DNA of 64,000 nt. Source: Paracidovorax avenae ATCC 19860. GTDB lineage: Bacteria; Pseudomonadota; Gammaproteobacteria; Burkholderiales; Burkholderiaceae_C. The stretch lies in NCBI RefSeq assembly GCF_000176855.2, contig NC_015138.1, forward strand, positions 372,001-436,000. The letters are read 5' to 3'. Below the pieces are notes generated by a model. That model had not been told where the DNA came from. It ran no database searches and saw only the letters and a program-made list of their open reading frames with translations. This document shows, one piece after another, positions 1-9,496 of this stretch. The first letter of the stretch is position 1. The number at the start of each line of letters is the position of its first letter. The translations under genes and the position numbers were made by a program.

Positions 1-498
1 GTCGCCCTCGCCGAAGCGCTGCACGCCGCGCTGCAGGTTCTCCAGCCGCTTGAGCAGGCGGCGGATGATGGGGAACACCCCCACGGCCACCGCGATGCCC
101 ACGATGCCCAGCATCCAGAGAAAACCGAAGGGAGGGCGCGTCCAGAACGCGGCTTCGGGTCCGCCACGCCTGTCGCGTTCGCCACCCGGAGGATGGACGC
201 GCGGCGAGAACTGCAGCGTGTGCGGCAGTTGGCCGTCTTCGCCTTCCACGCTGAACTCCAGCTTGCCTGGGGGCGCGCCTGCCGGAGGCGGCACGCGGAT
301 CGCCAGTCCGCGCAGAATCGTCTGGCCCGAGGCATCCAGCAGCACCACTTCGCGGGGCGGCGGCGCCGGCTGCGACAGCGCGTTCTGCTCCGACGCGATG
401 CGCCACGCCCAGCCCACCGCCAGCGTGAGCACCGCCATCCCGCCGACCACGGCGAGCCAGATGCGCAGGTAGAGGCGGCGGGAAAACGGATTCGACAT
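1..498 (-). CDS. sensor histidine kinase, N-terminal part (cut by window edge)
   Basis: The first 166 codons of a membrane sensor kinase are present; the rest lies beyond the left edge. The protein starts MSNPFSRRLYLRIWLAVVGG. It has a membrane helix at about residues 9-27, a proline-rich periplasmic part of about 100 residues, a second helix (FGFLWMLGIVGIAVAVGVF) and the beginning of a HAMP linker (RRLLKRLENLQRGVQRFGEGD region). The dimerisation and ATPase domains are not in the window. The response-regulator gene ends 20 bases upstream on the same strand, so the two form a regulator-kinase operon. Identification as a kinase rests on the two-helix-plus-HAMP architecture and on this partner. 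The signal sensed is unknown. Confidence 0.85.
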   Translation of the reverse strand, partial: MSNPFSRRLYLRIWLAVVGGMAVLTLAVGWAWRIASEQNALSQPAPPPREVVLLDASGQTILRGLAIRVPPPAGAPPGKLEFSVEGEDGQLPHTLQFSPRVHPPGGERDRRGGPEAAFWTRPPFGFLWMLGIVGIAVAVGVFPIIRRLLKRLENLQRGVQRFGEGD

Positions 499-518
499 GG
501 GGGATGGCTTGCGTGCCG

Positions 519-1238
519 TCAGTCTTGTTGCTTGGCGAACACGTACCCCACGCCGCGCACGGTCAGGATGCGCCGGGGGTTCTTGGGGTCGGATTCGATG
601 GCGGCGCGGATGCGGCCCATGTGCACGTCGATGGAGCGGTCGAAGGCTTCCAGCTCGCGGCCGCGCACGGCCTCCATGATCTGGTCGCGCGTGAGCACGC
701 GGCCGGCGCGCTCCGCGAGCGCCACGAGCAGGTCGAACTGGTAGGAGGTGAGGTCGGCCGGCTGGCCGCCCACCGTGACGGAGCGTGCGTCGCGGTCGAT
801 CTCCAGCGAGCCGAAGCGCAGGGCCTGCGAGGGCGCCGCGGGCCCGGTCTCGCGGCGTCGCAGGATGGCGCGGATGCGGGCCAGCAGCTCGCGCGGCTCG
901 AAGGGCTTGGGCAGGTAGTCGTCGGCGCCGAGCTCCAGCCCGATGATGCGGTCCATCGGGTCGCCCTTGGCGGTGAGCATCAGGACCGGCACCTGGGCCG
1001 CGGCGCCGGGCAGCGAGCGGATGCGGCGGCACACGTCCAGGCCGTCCATGTCGGGCAGCATCAGGTCCAGGATCACGAGGTCGGGCAGCGGGCCGGCATC
1101 GCTGCCCTGCAGCCGCGCCATGCCGCTCTGGCCGTCGGCCATGTGCGTGACTTCCAGGCCCGACTGGCCGAGGTATTCGATGACCATCTGCGCGAGGCGG
1201 AAGTCGTCTTCGATCATCAACAGCTGGGCGGTACTCAT
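519..1238 (-). CDS. OmpR-family response regulator
   Basis: This 239-residue DNA-binding response regulator has a receiver domain at residues 1-120, with the acidic pair EDD near the start, phospho-acceptor Asp in LVILDLMLPDMDG, and the conserved Lys in DYLPKPFEPRE. A winged-helix trans_reg_C domain follows (LRFGSLEIDRDARSV to VRGVGYVF). The start MSTAQLLMIEDD is chosen because the receiver begins at once and GGAAGGAG lies about 12 bases upstream; an upstream extension in frame is not conserved-looking. It should be phosphorylated by the adjacent kinase. The general look resembles RstA/CpxR-type regulators, but the regulon cannot be inferred. Confidence 0.93.
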   Translation of the reverse strand: MSTAQLLMIEDDFRLAQMVIEYLGQSGLEVTHMADGQSGMARLQGSDAGPLPDLVILDLMLPDMDGLDVCRRIRSLPGAAAQVPVLMLTAKGDPMDRIIGLELGADDYLPKPFEPRELLARIRAILRRRETGPAAPSQALRFGSLEIDRDARSVTVGGQPADLTSYQFDLLVALAERAGRVLTRDQIMEAVRGRELEAFDRSIDVHMGRIRAAIESDPKNPRRILTVRGVGYVFAKQQD

Positions 1239-1338
1239 GGCGTCTCTCGTCTCCTTCCGCAGGGGCGGGATGTCATGCTCTCCCCGGTGCATCTCGGGGC
1301 GTTGAAGTGGCCGTAAAGTTTCGGTAAACCGGCGGCGC

Positions 1339-2700
1339 TCAGCCCGGCGGGCGCTGCTGCACCCGCGCGGCCAGCGCCACCAGCAGCAGCACGGGCAGGC
1401 CCAGCAGTGCCGTGGCCGCGAAGAACTCGGGATAGCCGAAGGCATCCACGAAGCGCCCCGAGAACCCCGCGAGCCATTTGGGCAGCAACAGCATCATGGA
1501 GCTGAACAGCGCGTACTGCGTGGCCGAATATTGCACATTCGTGAGGGCCGAAAGGTAGGCGATGAACGCGGCCGAGGCAATGCCCCCTGCCAGGTTGTCG
1601 GCCGAGACCACCAGCACCAGCAGGGCCACGTCGTGCCCCTGCAGGCCCAGCCAGGCGAACAGCAGGTTGCTGGCCGCGCTCAGCAGGGCGCCGAGCATCA
1701 GCACGCGCATCACGCCCACGCGCATCGACAGCGCGCCGCCGAGGAACGCGCCGGCCAGCGTCATGATCACGCCGAACACTTTGGTGACCGCGGCCACCTC
1801 GTCCTTGGTGTAGCCCATGTCCACATAGAACGGATTGGCCATGATGCCCATCACCACGTCGCTGATGCGGTACACGGCGATCAGCGCCAGGATCAGCGCG
1901 GCCTGCCAGCGGTAGCGTGCGATGAAATCGGCGAACGGATCGATCAGCGCGCCGCGCAGCCATTCGGCCGCATTGCGTGCGGGCGGCAGCGGGCGCGGCG
2001 CGGGCTCGCGCGAGAGCAGCACCGTGAGCACGCCCACCAGCATCGAGGCGGCCATCACCAGGTAGGCAGTGCGCCAGGCGCCGTGCTGGTAGCCCGTGAG
2101 GCCGGGCACCTCGGCGCGTGCGGCCACCCACAGCACGCCGGCGCCGGCCCAGATCATCGCCAGCCGGTAGCCCGTCTGGTAGGTGGCGGCCAGCGCGGCC
2201 TGCCGGTCGGCATCGGCCGACTCGATGCGGAAGGCGTCGAGCGCGATGTCCTGCGTCGCCGAGCCGAAGGCCACCGCCAGCGCGCACCACACCATGGGCG
2301 CCAGGGCCGCGCGCGGATCGTTGAAGGCCATGCCCGCCAGGCCCGCCATCACCAGCGCCTGCGAGAACAGCAGCCAGCTGCGGCGCCGGCCCAGTGCACG
2401 CGTGAGCAACGGCAGCGGCATGCGGTCCACCAGCGGCGCCCAGACCCATTTGAAGGCGTAGGCCAGGCCCACCCAGCTCAGGTAGCCGATGGTGGTGCGG
2501 TCCACGCCCGCCTCGCGCAGCCAGAACGACAGCGTGCCCAGCACCAGCAGCAGCGGCAGGCCGGCGGAGAAACCCAGGGCGAGCATGCGCAGGCTGGCGG
2601 GTTCGGCATAGACCTTCCGGGCGGCCCTCCAGGAACGGCGGGGCGGTGCGGGCACGGAGGGCGCGGACGATGGAGGCTCGGAGGGCTGCGTGGAGGTCAT
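1339..2700 (-). CDS. AmpG-like muropeptide/MFS permease
   Basis: This 453-residue inner-membrane transporter of the AmpG branch of the major facilitator superfamily has about 12 hydrophobic helices. It opens with a Ser/Pro-rich cytoplasmic tail, then LGFSAGLPLLLVLGTLSFWL, the typical AmpG first helix in which a sugar-peptide permease signature (GLPL, WLREAGV) is seen. AmpG proteins import anhydro-muropeptides for cell-wall recycling. The E. coli protein is slightly longer (491 residues). The start at MTSTQPSEP is preferred over a TTG two codons upstream. The gene is divergent from the AraC gene across 87 bases and has no cell-wall genes beside it, so the exact substrate is not certain. Confidence 0.8.
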   Translation of the reverse strand: MTSTQPSEPPSSAPSVPAPPRRSWRAARKVYAEPASLRMLALGFSAGLPLLLVLGTLSFWLREAGVDRTTIGYLSWVGLAYAFKWVWAPLVDRMPLPLLTRALGRRRSWLLFSQALVMAGLAGMAFNDPRAALAPMVWCALAVAFGSATQDIALDAFRIESADADRQAALAATYQTGYRLAMIWAGAGVLWVAARAEVPGLTGYQHGAWRTAYLVMAASMLVGVLTVLLSREPAPRPLPPARNAAEWLRGALIDPFADFIARYRWQAALILALIAVYRISDVVMGIMANPFYVDMGYTKDEVAAVTKVFGVIMTLAGAFLGGALSMRVGVMRVLMLGALLSAASNLLFAWLGLQGHDVALLVLVVSADNLAGGIASAAFIAYLSALTNVQYSATQYALFSSMMLLLPKWLAGFSGRFVDAFGYPEFFAATALLGLPVLLLVALAARVQQRPPG

Positions 2701-2787
2701 GGGCAAGTGCGTGGCCGCCCCCCGGGGCGGGGGCGGCCGGGCGTGGCGGCATTATCGGGGCGGGCCGCCGGGCGTACCATCCGGGCC

Positions 2788-3555
2788 ATGCTGCCGGGAA
2801 CCCCCGCCTTCCTTTCCTGCACCCTGCGCCACTACGGCGGGGAGCACGCCGCGCATGCGCACGACCATGCGCAGGTGCTGGTCGGGCTGCAGGGGCGCAT
2901 GGAACTCGAGGTGGACGGCCGCGCGGCGTTCGTGGACGCCTCCTGCGGCATCCTGATACCCGCCGGCGCGCGGCACGGCTACCTGGCCTCGCCCGGGGCC
3001 CGCTTCTGCGTGGTCGATGCGGCGGCGCAACCGGGCATGGACCGGCTGCGCCGCTTCGCCGTGCCGGCCCAGGCGCGCGACGGCCTGGCCCGTGCCATCG
3101 GAGGCGGGGCCGGCAGTGCACCCAGCCTGCCCTCGCTGCCCGGCGTGTGGAGCGCGCCCGTCGCGCAGGGGGGGCAGGTGGCCGCCCACCTGGAAGCCCT
3201 GCTGGGCCGTGCGCCTCGCGTGCTGGCCCGCAGGGCGCTGCCGCTGGAGCGGCTGCAGCAGGCCGTGGAGGCCGCCCTGCACGAGCCCTGGCCCACGTCC
3301 CGCATGGCGGCCCTGTGCCACCTGAGCCCGCAGCGCTTCCATGCGCGCTGGCTGGAACTCACGGGTGCGACGCCCCAGGCCTGGCTGCGCGGCCTGCGCC
3401 TGGATGCCGCCGCGCAGCGCATCGCGCGCGGACAGCGGCTCGACGATGCGGCCCTGGCCTGCGGCTACGCCACGGGCACGGCCCTGGCGAGCGCGCTGCG
3501 CCGGGAGCGCGGCACCGGTGCCCGCGCGCTGCGGGGGGATGCGGGCAGGGACTGA
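2788..3555 (+). CDS. AraC-family regulator with cupin-like sensor domain
   Basis: The 255-residue regulator has an N-terminal cupin-like half (HYGGEHAAHAHDHAQVLVGL, then IPAGARHGYLASPG) and a C-terminal pair of helix-turn-helix motifs (LCHLSPQRFHARWLELTGATPQAWLRGLRL and DAALACGYATGTALASALRRERG). The His-rich HAHDHAQ segment is what the AraC cupin fold usually shows at its ligand pocket. It lies 71 bases upstream of an EamA exporter on the same strand and is divergent from an AmpG-like permease; regulators of this size and layout often control the exporter beside them. The second helix-turn-helix is short and the C-terminus ends soon after it. Confidence 0.85.
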   Translation: MLPGTPAFLSCTLRHYGGEHAAHAHDHAQVLVGLQGRMELEVDGRAAFVDASCGILIPAGARHGYLASPGARFCVVDAAAQPGMDRLRRFAVPAQARDGLARAIGGGAGSAPSLPSLPGVWSAPVAQGGQVAAHLEALLGRAPRVLARRALPLERLQQAVEAALHEPWPTSRMAALCHLSPQRFHARWLELTGATPQAWLRGLRLDAAAQRIARGQRLDDAALACGYATGTALASALRRERGTGARALRGDAGRD

Positions 3556-3626
3556 CGCAGGGCGCAGTGCTCACTTCGAGCGTTGCGCGACATCCGGTGG
3601 CTGCGCCGCGTGGCACGCTTGCAGCC

Positions 3627-4592
3627 ATGTCCTCCCCGAAGCCCGCGACCTCTTCCACGACGCCACCGTCCGCCACCTCCCGGCTGCCGGCACCGTCCGC
3701 CGCCCGCGCGCCGCTGGGCATCGGCATGGTGCTGCTCGCCGCCGTGCTCTGGGGCACGACGGGCACGGCACAGAGCCTCGCGCCTTCCGGCCTGGCTCCG
3801 GTGTGGGTGGGGGCGCTGCGGCTGCTGATCGCCGGTGCCTTCTTCGCGGCGCTGCTGCGGTGGCAGGGCGGCGCACGCGGCCTCGGCGCGCTGCCCTGGC
3901 GCGGCGTCCTGGCCGGCGGGGTCTGCGTGGCCGCCTACAACCTGAGCTTCTTCGCCGGGGTGAAGGCCAGCGGCGTGGCGCTGGGCACGGCGATCGCCAT
4001 CGGCAGCGGGCCGATCTGGGCCGGTCTGCTGCAGACCGTGGTGCAGCGCCGCTGGCCCGCGGCCGTGTGGTGGGCGGGCACGCTGCTCGGCGTGGCGGGC
4101 GGGGCCGCCATGGCGCTGGACGGCCGCACCAGCGTGCAGGCACCGCCCGGCGGCATCGTGCTGTGCCTGCTGGCGGGCCTGTCGTACGCCGCCTATGCGC
4201 TCATCAACCAGCGGCTGGTGGCCCGCGCCGCTCCGGGGGCGGTCAACCTGGCGGTGTTCGGCTCGGCCGCGTTGCTGTCCCTGCCGGCCGCGTTCGCCAT
4301 TGCCGGGCCGCTCGCGGTCTCGGCGCGCGCCTGGGGGGTGGTGCTGTACCTGGGCCTGGTGGCCACCGGGCTGGCGTACCTGCTGTTCACGCACGCGCTG
4401 CGGCACATCAGCGGCGCGACCGGCGTCACCCTTGCGCTGGCCGAACCGGTCACCGCGTTCGCCCTGGCAGTGGCGGTGGTGGGGGAGTCGCCATCCGCCA
4501 TGGCCGTGTGGGGGCTGGCGGGCGTGCTCGGCGGCCTGCTGATCGTGGTCTGGTCGGAGATCCGTGGCCGCAAGGGGTCCGCAGCGGGGTGA
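3627..4592 (+). CDS. EamA/DMT-family exporter
   Basis: This 321-residue, ten-helix drug/metabolite transporter begins with a Ser/Thr/Pro/Ala-rich tail of about 35 residues and then two EamA repeats of five helices each. The first repeat starts at IGMVLLAAVLWGTTGTAQSL (the WG.....A pattern of EamA) and the second near GIVLCLLAGLSYAAYALINQ. Substrates in this family are amino acids, nucleosides or small toxic metabolites, and the sequence does not decide between them. The gene follows the AraC regulator on the same strand at 71 bases, which suggests regulated co-expression. Confidence 0.88.
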   Translation: MSSPKPATSSTTPPSATSRLPAPSAARAPLGIGMVLLAAVLWGTTGTAQSLAPSGLAPVWVGALRLLIAGAFFAALLRWQGGARGLGALPWRGVLAGGVCVAAYNLSFFAGVKASGVALGTAIAIGSGPIWAGLLQTVVQRRWPAAVWWAGTLLGVAGGAAMALDGRTSVQAPPGGIVLCLLAGLSYAAYALINQRLVARAAPGAVNLAVFGSAALLSLPAAFAIAGPLAVSARAWGVVLYLGLVATGLAYLLFTHALRHISGATGVTLALAEPVTAFALAVAVVGESPSAMAVWGLAGVLGGLLIVVWSEIRGRKGSAAG

Positions 4593-4676
4593 AGGGGCGC
4601 CGCTTCGGCTGCATGGACATTTGCGCGGGCGGCCTACAGCCGCGCTGCGGCATGGCGCACTAGACTCACCCCCATC

Positions 4677-5588
4677 ATGCCGAACGATCACCCGACTTCC
4701 CCTTTTCCGGCCGTCGATGGGTCTGCAGCGGCCATGCCGCATTCCGACACCGGCTGCCGCTTCTGCACCGCCCTGCGCACCGGGCCCTGGAATGCGCGGC
4801 GGGGCTTCCTGCTGGCGGCTGGCGCGGCGGCCGCTGCTCCGGTGCTGGCCCAGGTGGACGTGGGCTCCGCCTCGCAGATGCGGCGCCTCGTGCCTGCCGA
4901 GCAACTGGAGGCCGCCGCCGACCAGCAGTACGACCAGATGCTCGCCAAGGCCAAGGCCCAGCGCGCCCTGGCCGGCGACACCCATCCCCAGCTGGTGCGC
5001 CTGCGCGGCATCGGCCAGCGCCTGATCCCCTTCTCTGCCCAGTGGAACGACCGCGCGCGGCAGTGGAAGTGGGAGGTCAACCTGATCGGCAGCAAGCAGA
5101 TCAATGCCTTCTGCATGCCGGGCGGCAAGATCGCCTTCTACACCGGCATCCTGGACCAGCTCAAGCTCTCCGACGACGAGGCCGCCATGGTCATGGGCCA
5201 CGAGATGGCCCATGCGCTGCGCGAGCACGCCCGCGCCCGCCTGGCCAAGACGCAGGCCACGAGCATGGGCCTGTCCCTCGGCGCGCAATTGCTGGGCCTG
5301 GGCGACCTGGGCAACGCGGCCGCGAACATCGGCACGCAGCTGATCTCGCTCAAGTTCAGCCGCAGCGACGAGACGGAGGCCGACCTCGTCGGCCTGGAAA
5401 TGGCCGCCCGTGGCGGCTACAACCCCGAGTCCGCCGTCACGCTCTGGCGCAAGATGGGCGAGGCCACCGGCAGCCAGGGCGGGCTCGCGTTCCTGTCCAC
5501 CCACCCGAGCGGGCCGGACCGCATCCGCGAACTGGAGCAGAACGTGCCGCGCGTGCAGGGCCTCTACCAGGCCGCGCGGCGCGGCTGA
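4677..5588 (+). CDS. M48-family zinc metalloprotease, exported
   Basis: This 303-residue Oma1/LoiP-like protease has the zinc motif HEMAH (MVMGHEMAHALREH, about residues 179-192) and the downstream third ligand in DETEADLVGLEMAARGGY. The family acts in periplasmic or outer-membrane protein quality control. Residues 40-60 read NARRGFLLAAGAAAAAPVLAQ: a twin-arginine pair followed by a hydrophobic core and an Ala-X-Ala-like cleavage site, so Tat export is likely. The stretch ahead of it contains two Cys but no lipobox. Translation could instead begin at the internal Met codon at 4734, which would bring the signal closer to the start; no clear ribosome site decides this. It is a single-gene unit between convergent neighbours. 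Confidence 0.9.
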   Translation: MPNDHPTSPFPAVDGSAAAMPHSDTGCRFCTALRTGPWNARRGFLLAAGAAAAAPVLAQVDVGSASQMRRLVPAEQLEAAADQQYDQMLAKAKAQRALAGDTHPQLVRLRGIGQRLIPFSAQWNDRARQWKWEVNLIGSKQINAFCMPGGKIAFYTGILDQLKLSDDEAAMVMGHEMAHALREHARARLAKTQATSMGLSLGAQLLGLGDLGNAAANIGTQLISLKFSRSDETEADLVGLEMAARGGYNPESAVTLWRKMGEATGSQGGLAFLSTHPSGPDRIRELEQNVPRVQGLYQAARRG

Positions 5589-5609
5589 GCCCGCGCCACC
5601 TGCGCAGCG

Positions 5610-7127
5610 TCAGAGCACGCCCATCCACGGCCACAGCGTGGCCGACAGCAGCAGGATGAGTGCCAGGCCTGCCAGCGTCACCACCAGCCCCACCTTGGCG
5701 AACTGCATCGTGCCGAAGGCTCCCGTGCCGTAGCACAGCATGTTCTGCGGGGCGTTCGTCGGCAGGATGAAGCCGAACGACACCACGAAGCTCTGCACGA
5801 GCACGATGCCGAATGCCGTCTCCTTCGAGACCGGCAGCGTCTGCACGAAGGCGATGAAGATCGGGATCAGCGTGCTGGCCAGGCCCGTGGCGGAGGCGAA
5901 GCCCAGGTGCAGCACGATGCTGAACACCGCCAGCGCGCCGATCACCGATACCACCGGCAGGGCCGCGAGCCCCAGCTGCCCCAGCGTCTGCTGGGCCAGC
6001 CAGCCGGCCGCACCGGTGCGCTGCAGCAGCGTGCCGAGCGAGATCGAGGCCGCGAACAGCACCACCGTGCCCCAGGGCACGAGTTTCTCGGCCTGCGCCC
6101 AGTGCATCACGCCGATGCGCGGCATGAGCAGCAGGGCGATGCCGAGCTGCGTGGTGGTGGTCGTATCGAACGGGTGCAGCGTGCCTTCCGTGGACCAGAG
6201 CACGAGCAGCAGCAGCGCCACGGCGATCAGGCGCTTTTCCGGGGCGCTGACGGGCCCCACGGCCCGAAGTTGCTGGCGCAGGTTGCCCGCGGCGCCTTCG
6301 GCGTCGGGCACCTGCGGGCGCAGCAGCCACAGCGACACGAAGAACAGCACCACGGACATGCCGATGGTGAAGGGCAGGGCGGCCAGGAACCACTGCCCCC
6401 AGGTCACGCCGTGCCCGAAGGCACCCTGCATGAAATTCAGGCTGATGAGGTTCTGCGCCGCGCCCGTCTTCACCGCGATGTTGAAGATCGAGCAGGCCTG
6501 CGCCGTCACGATCATCAGCGTGGCACCCAGGCTGCTGCCCACGGGCAGGCCGAGCGCCGCGGTGATGCCGACCATGATCGGTATCACCGCGCCCACGCGC
6601 GCCGTGGCGGACGGAATGAACAGCGCCAGCACGAAGCCCACCAGCATCGCGCCCAGCGTGAGCCGTGCCGGCGAAATGCCCACCCGGCTCATCACCAGCA
6701 GGGCCACGCGGCGGTCCAGTCCCGTGTGTTTGAGCGCCACGGCGAGGAACAGCGCGGCGGCCACCAGCAGCACGGCCGTGGACGAGAAACCGCCCAGCAT
6801 CACGGTGAGCGCATCGGCCGAGCCCATGGGCTTGGCGCCCGGCGTGAGCGGCTTGCCCATCAGCCCCACCACCGCCATGCCGGTGAGCAGCACCGCGCTG
6901 TTGGCGGGCGAGACGCATTCGCTGATCCACAGCGTGACCACGAGCACCAGCAACCCCAGGGCGACCTGGCCCGAGGGCGAGAGCCCGGCCGGGGCCGGCA
7001 GGGCCAGCACCAGGGCATACAGGCCCAGGGCGAGCAGCAGGTAGCCGAGCTTGCGGCGGGAATCGGGCTCGGGCTGCGAGGTGATCGGAGCGACAGGAGA
7101 GGGCGAGGGGACGGGTGTCGTCGTCAT
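5610..7127 (-). CDS. DASS/SLC13-family anion:sodium symporter
   Basis: This 505-residue inner-membrane carrier has 11-12 predicted helices. Family marks include WISECVSPANSAVLLTGMAV near the first transport hairpin, and SFGFILPTNAPQNMLCYGTG near the C-terminus, equivalent to the SNT-type substrate and sodium-binding hairpin. Members take up C4-dicarboxylates, citrate or sulfate. The substrate here cannot be fixed. The start MTTTPVPSPSPV is chosen because the reading frame upstream is low-complexity and poorly conserved-looking. The gene stands alone, convergent with the M48 protease (21 bases between stops). Confidence 0.9.
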   Translation of the reverse strand: MTTTPVPSPSPVAPITSQPEPDSRRKLGYLLLALGLYALVLALPAPAGLSPSGQVALGLLVLVVTLWISECVSPANSAVLLTGMAVVGLMGKPLTPGAKPMGSADALTVMLGGFSSTAVLLVAAALFLAVALKHTGLDRRVALLVMSRVGISPARLTLGAMLVGFVLALFIPSATARVGAVIPIMVGITAALGLPVGSSLGATLMIVTAQACSIFNIAVKTGAAQNLISLNFMQGAFGHGVTWGQWFLAALPFTIGMSVVLFFVSLWLLRPQVPDAEGAAGNLRQQLRAVGPVSAPEKRLIAVALLLLVLWSTEGTLHPFDTTTTTQLGIALLLMPRIGVMHWAQAEKLVPWGTVVLFAASISLGTLLQRTGAAGWLAQQTLGQLGLAALPVVSVIGALAVFSIVLHLGFASATGLASTLIPIFIAFVQTLPVSKETAFGIVLVQSFVVSFGFILPTNAPQNMLCYGTGAFGTMQFAKVGLVVTLAGLALILLLSATLWPWMGVL

Positions 7128-7310
7128 GGCGGAGGCTTGGCTTTCACGGTGCGGCCGTGGCCCGCCATGGATCGGAAACTGCCGATCGCGCGGTGCCATC
7201 AGGCCTGCCGGAAAGGATGCCTGCATGCCGCCTTCGGGGCGTTGACCGGCATCAAGGCCGGGTGGATGCGCGGCCGTGGCCTTCGCCGTGTCCCGCCGCG
7301 GGAGGGCCGT

Positions 7311-7949
7311 TCAGGTGCCGCCCACGTAGGGATTGCTGCGCCGCTCGCGTCCGAAGGTGCTCTCCGGCCCGTGTCCGGGAATGAACACCGTCTCGTCACC
7401 CATGGGCCACAGGCGCTGCACGATGCTGTCGATCAGGTCCTGGTGGTTGCCCTGGGGGAAGTCCGTGCGGCCGATGCTGCCGGCGAAGAGCACGTCGCCC
7501 ACGAAGCAGCGCTGGATCTGCGGCGCATGGAACACCACGTGGCCGGGCGTGTGGCCGGGGCAGTGCCGCACGTGCAGCGTCTCGTTGCCGATCTGCACCG
7601 TGTCGCCGTCGTGCAGCCAGTGCGTGGGCGTGAAGGGCCGCGCGGGCGGGAAGCCGAACATCGCGCTCTGCTGCGGCAGCCCGTCGATCCAGAACTGGTC
7701 CCCCGGATGCGGGCCGGTGATCGGCAGGGACAGCCGTTCGGACAGTTCGCCCGCGCCGCCGGCATGGTCGATGTGGGCATGCGTGAGCCAGATCTGCTCC
7801 AGCCGCAGGCCGCGGCGCTCCACCTCCGCGAGCACCTGGTCGAGGTCGCCTCCGGGGTCGATCACGGCGGCCGCTTGCGCGCCATCGCACCAGACGAGCG
7901 AGCAGTTCTGCTGGAAGGCGGTGACGGGGTGGGTGTGGTAGTGGAGCAT
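7311..7949 (-). CDS. MBL-fold hydrolase, glyoxalase II-like (YcbL type)
   Basis: This 212-residue single-domain metallo-beta-lactamase-fold enzyme has every metal motif present in order: THAHIDHAGG, the His in HCPGHTPGH, the bridging Asp in GDVLFAGSIGRTD, and the final His in IPGHGPES. Its length fits the short YcbL/GloB-like type II glyoxalase branch, which hydrolyses S-lactoylglutathione or similar thioesters. The start is a Met at the first beta-strand (MLHYHTHPVTAFQQN). The gene is divergent from the M20 peptidase with 167 bases between the two starts. The true physiological thioester is unknown. Confidence 0.9.
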   Translation of the reverse strand: MLHYHTHPVTAFQQNCSLVWCDGAQAAAVIDPGGDLDQVLAEVERRGLRLEQIWLTHAHIDHAGGAGELSERLSLPITGPHPGDQFWIDGLPQQSAMFGFPPARPFTPTHWLHDGDTVQIGNETLHVRHCPGHTPGHVVFHAPQIQRCFVGDVLFAGSIGRTDFPQGNHQDLIDSIVQRLWPMGDETVFIPGHGPESTFGRERRSNPYVGGT

Positions 7950-8116
7950 GGGGCTGGAAGGGGCGCGCTGAAAAGCGCCATTGTTGCCGGCCCTGTGCAG
8001 CTCGAACAACCCCGGGACGCGGCAGCACCCCGGCGATGCCGTTGCGGGAGCGTGTCGCCGAAAGGCCCCATCCATAATTGCCCACTTCCTACACCACCGA
8101 AGTCCCCTACAGACCC

Positions 8117-9409
8117 ATGCGCCACAACTCTCAAACTTCGACCTCCGCACTTCGCCCCATCGTTGTCGCACTGTCCCTGGGTTTCGCCGTTGCAGCCGCG
8201 CATGCAGAGCCTGTGGCCGAAGTGCACGACCTCGCCCGGAAGGAGCAGCCGGCCGTGCTTGACACTCTCCGCGATCTGGTCCAGATCGAGTCGGGCAGCA
8301 AGGACATCGAGGGGCTGAATCAGATCGCCGGGCTGATTGCCGGCCAGCTCAAGGCCTTTGGCGGCACGGTGGAGGTGCTGCAGCCCTCCGACATTCACCG
8401 CCTGGACGATACGCCCGAAAAGGTGGGCCCTGCGGTGAAGGCGGTATATCGGGGAACCGGCAGCAGGAAGATCATGCTGATCGCCCACATGGATACGGTC
8501 TATCTCAAGGGCATGCTCAAGGACCAGCCGTTCCGGATCGAAGGCGACAAGGCTTACGGCCTGGGCATCTCCGACGACAAGCAGGGCGTCGCGCTGATCA
8601 TCCACACGGTAGCGTTGCTGCACAAGCTCGGGTTCAAGGACTATGGCACCCTGACGGTGCTGGTCAACGGTGACGAGGAGATCAGTTCGCCCGGCTGGCG
8701 CAACACCATCACGCAACTCGCAGCGGACCAGGATGCGGTGTTCTCCTTCGAAGGCGGCGGCACGGACGGCACGCTGCGACTGGCCACCAGCGGCATCGGT
8801 GCCGCCTACCTCACGGTGCAGGGCAAGGCGTCGCATGCGGGCGCAAGGCCCGAGGACGGTGTCAACGCGCTCTATGAGCTGTCGCACCAACTGCTGCAAC
8901 TCAAGGACCTGTCGAAGACCGAAGACGGGCTGAAGCTCAATTGGACCGTCGCCCAGGCCGGTACCAACCGGAATGTGATCCCCGCCCAGGCCACCGCGCA
9001 GGCCGATGCCCGCGCGCTGAGGGTGTCGGACTTCGACGGGCTGGAGAAATCGCTGCAGGCCAGGGTGCAGACGAAACTGCTGCCGGCCTCCACGGTCACC
9101 GTGAAATTCGAGGTGCGCCGCCCGCCATTGGAAGCGACCGATGCCTCGCGACGGGTAGCCGGCTATGGCAAGACTATCTACCAGGAGCTGGGTTTGCCGC
9201 TGCAAGTCGCCGAAAGGGCCACCGGTGGCGGCACCGACGCAGCCTTTGCCGGACTGAAGACCAGGGGCGCCGTTGTCGAGGGCATGGGACTGTCGGGCTA
9301 CGGCGCCCATTCCAACAATGCCGAATACGTGCAGATCGGCACCATCGTGCCCCGGCTGTATCTGGCTACCAGGATGGTGATGGACATTTCTCGCGACCGG
9401 ATCAGGTAA
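8117..9409 (+). CDS. M20-family metallopeptidase, glutamate carboxypeptidase-like, exported
   Basis: This 430-residue zinc exopeptidase has a signal peptide (about residues 1-31, ending AAAHAEP) and then M20 catalytic motifs: MLIAHMDTVYLKG (first His and Asp), LGISDDKQG (bridging Asp), VLVNGDEEISSPG (catalytic Glu pair), a dimerisation domain beginning about residue 220, and a final His in SGYGAHSNNAEYV. Its organisation matches the CPG2/carboxypeptidase G2 group, which removes C-terminal glutamate from folate-like and peptide substrates in the periplasm. The Met at 8117 is preferred because it directly precedes a normal signal peptide. The G+C content is a little lower than in the flanking genes. 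The gene is monocistronic. Confidence 0.9.
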   Translation: MRHNSQTSTSALRPIVVALSLGFAVAAAHAEPVAEVHDLARKEQPAVLDTLRDLVQIESGSKDIEGLNQIAGLIAGQLKAFGGTVEVLQPSDIHRLDDTPEKVGPAVKAVYRGTGSRKIMLIAHMDTVYLKGMLKDQPFRIEGDKAYGLGISDDKQGVALIIHTVALLHKLGFKDYGTLTVLVNGDEEISSPGWRNTITQLAADQDAVFSFEGGGTDGTLRLATSGIGAAYLTVQGKASHAGARPEDGVNALYELSHQLLQLKDLSKTEDGLKLNWTVAQAGTNRNVIPAQATAQADARALRVSDFDGLEKSLQARVQTKLLPASTVTVKFEVRRPPLEATDASRRVAGYGKTIYQELGLPLQVAERATGGGTDAAFAGLKTRGAVVEGMGLSGYGAHSNNAEYVQIGTIVPRLYLATRMVMDISRDRIR

Positions 9410-9496
9410 CCCGGGCCAGGCAGATCCTTTTTTCGAAAGAACCGCCATGGCCCTGGCCATGGAAGGCTTTCATACTCGCAACCCGATGGGGTGAAG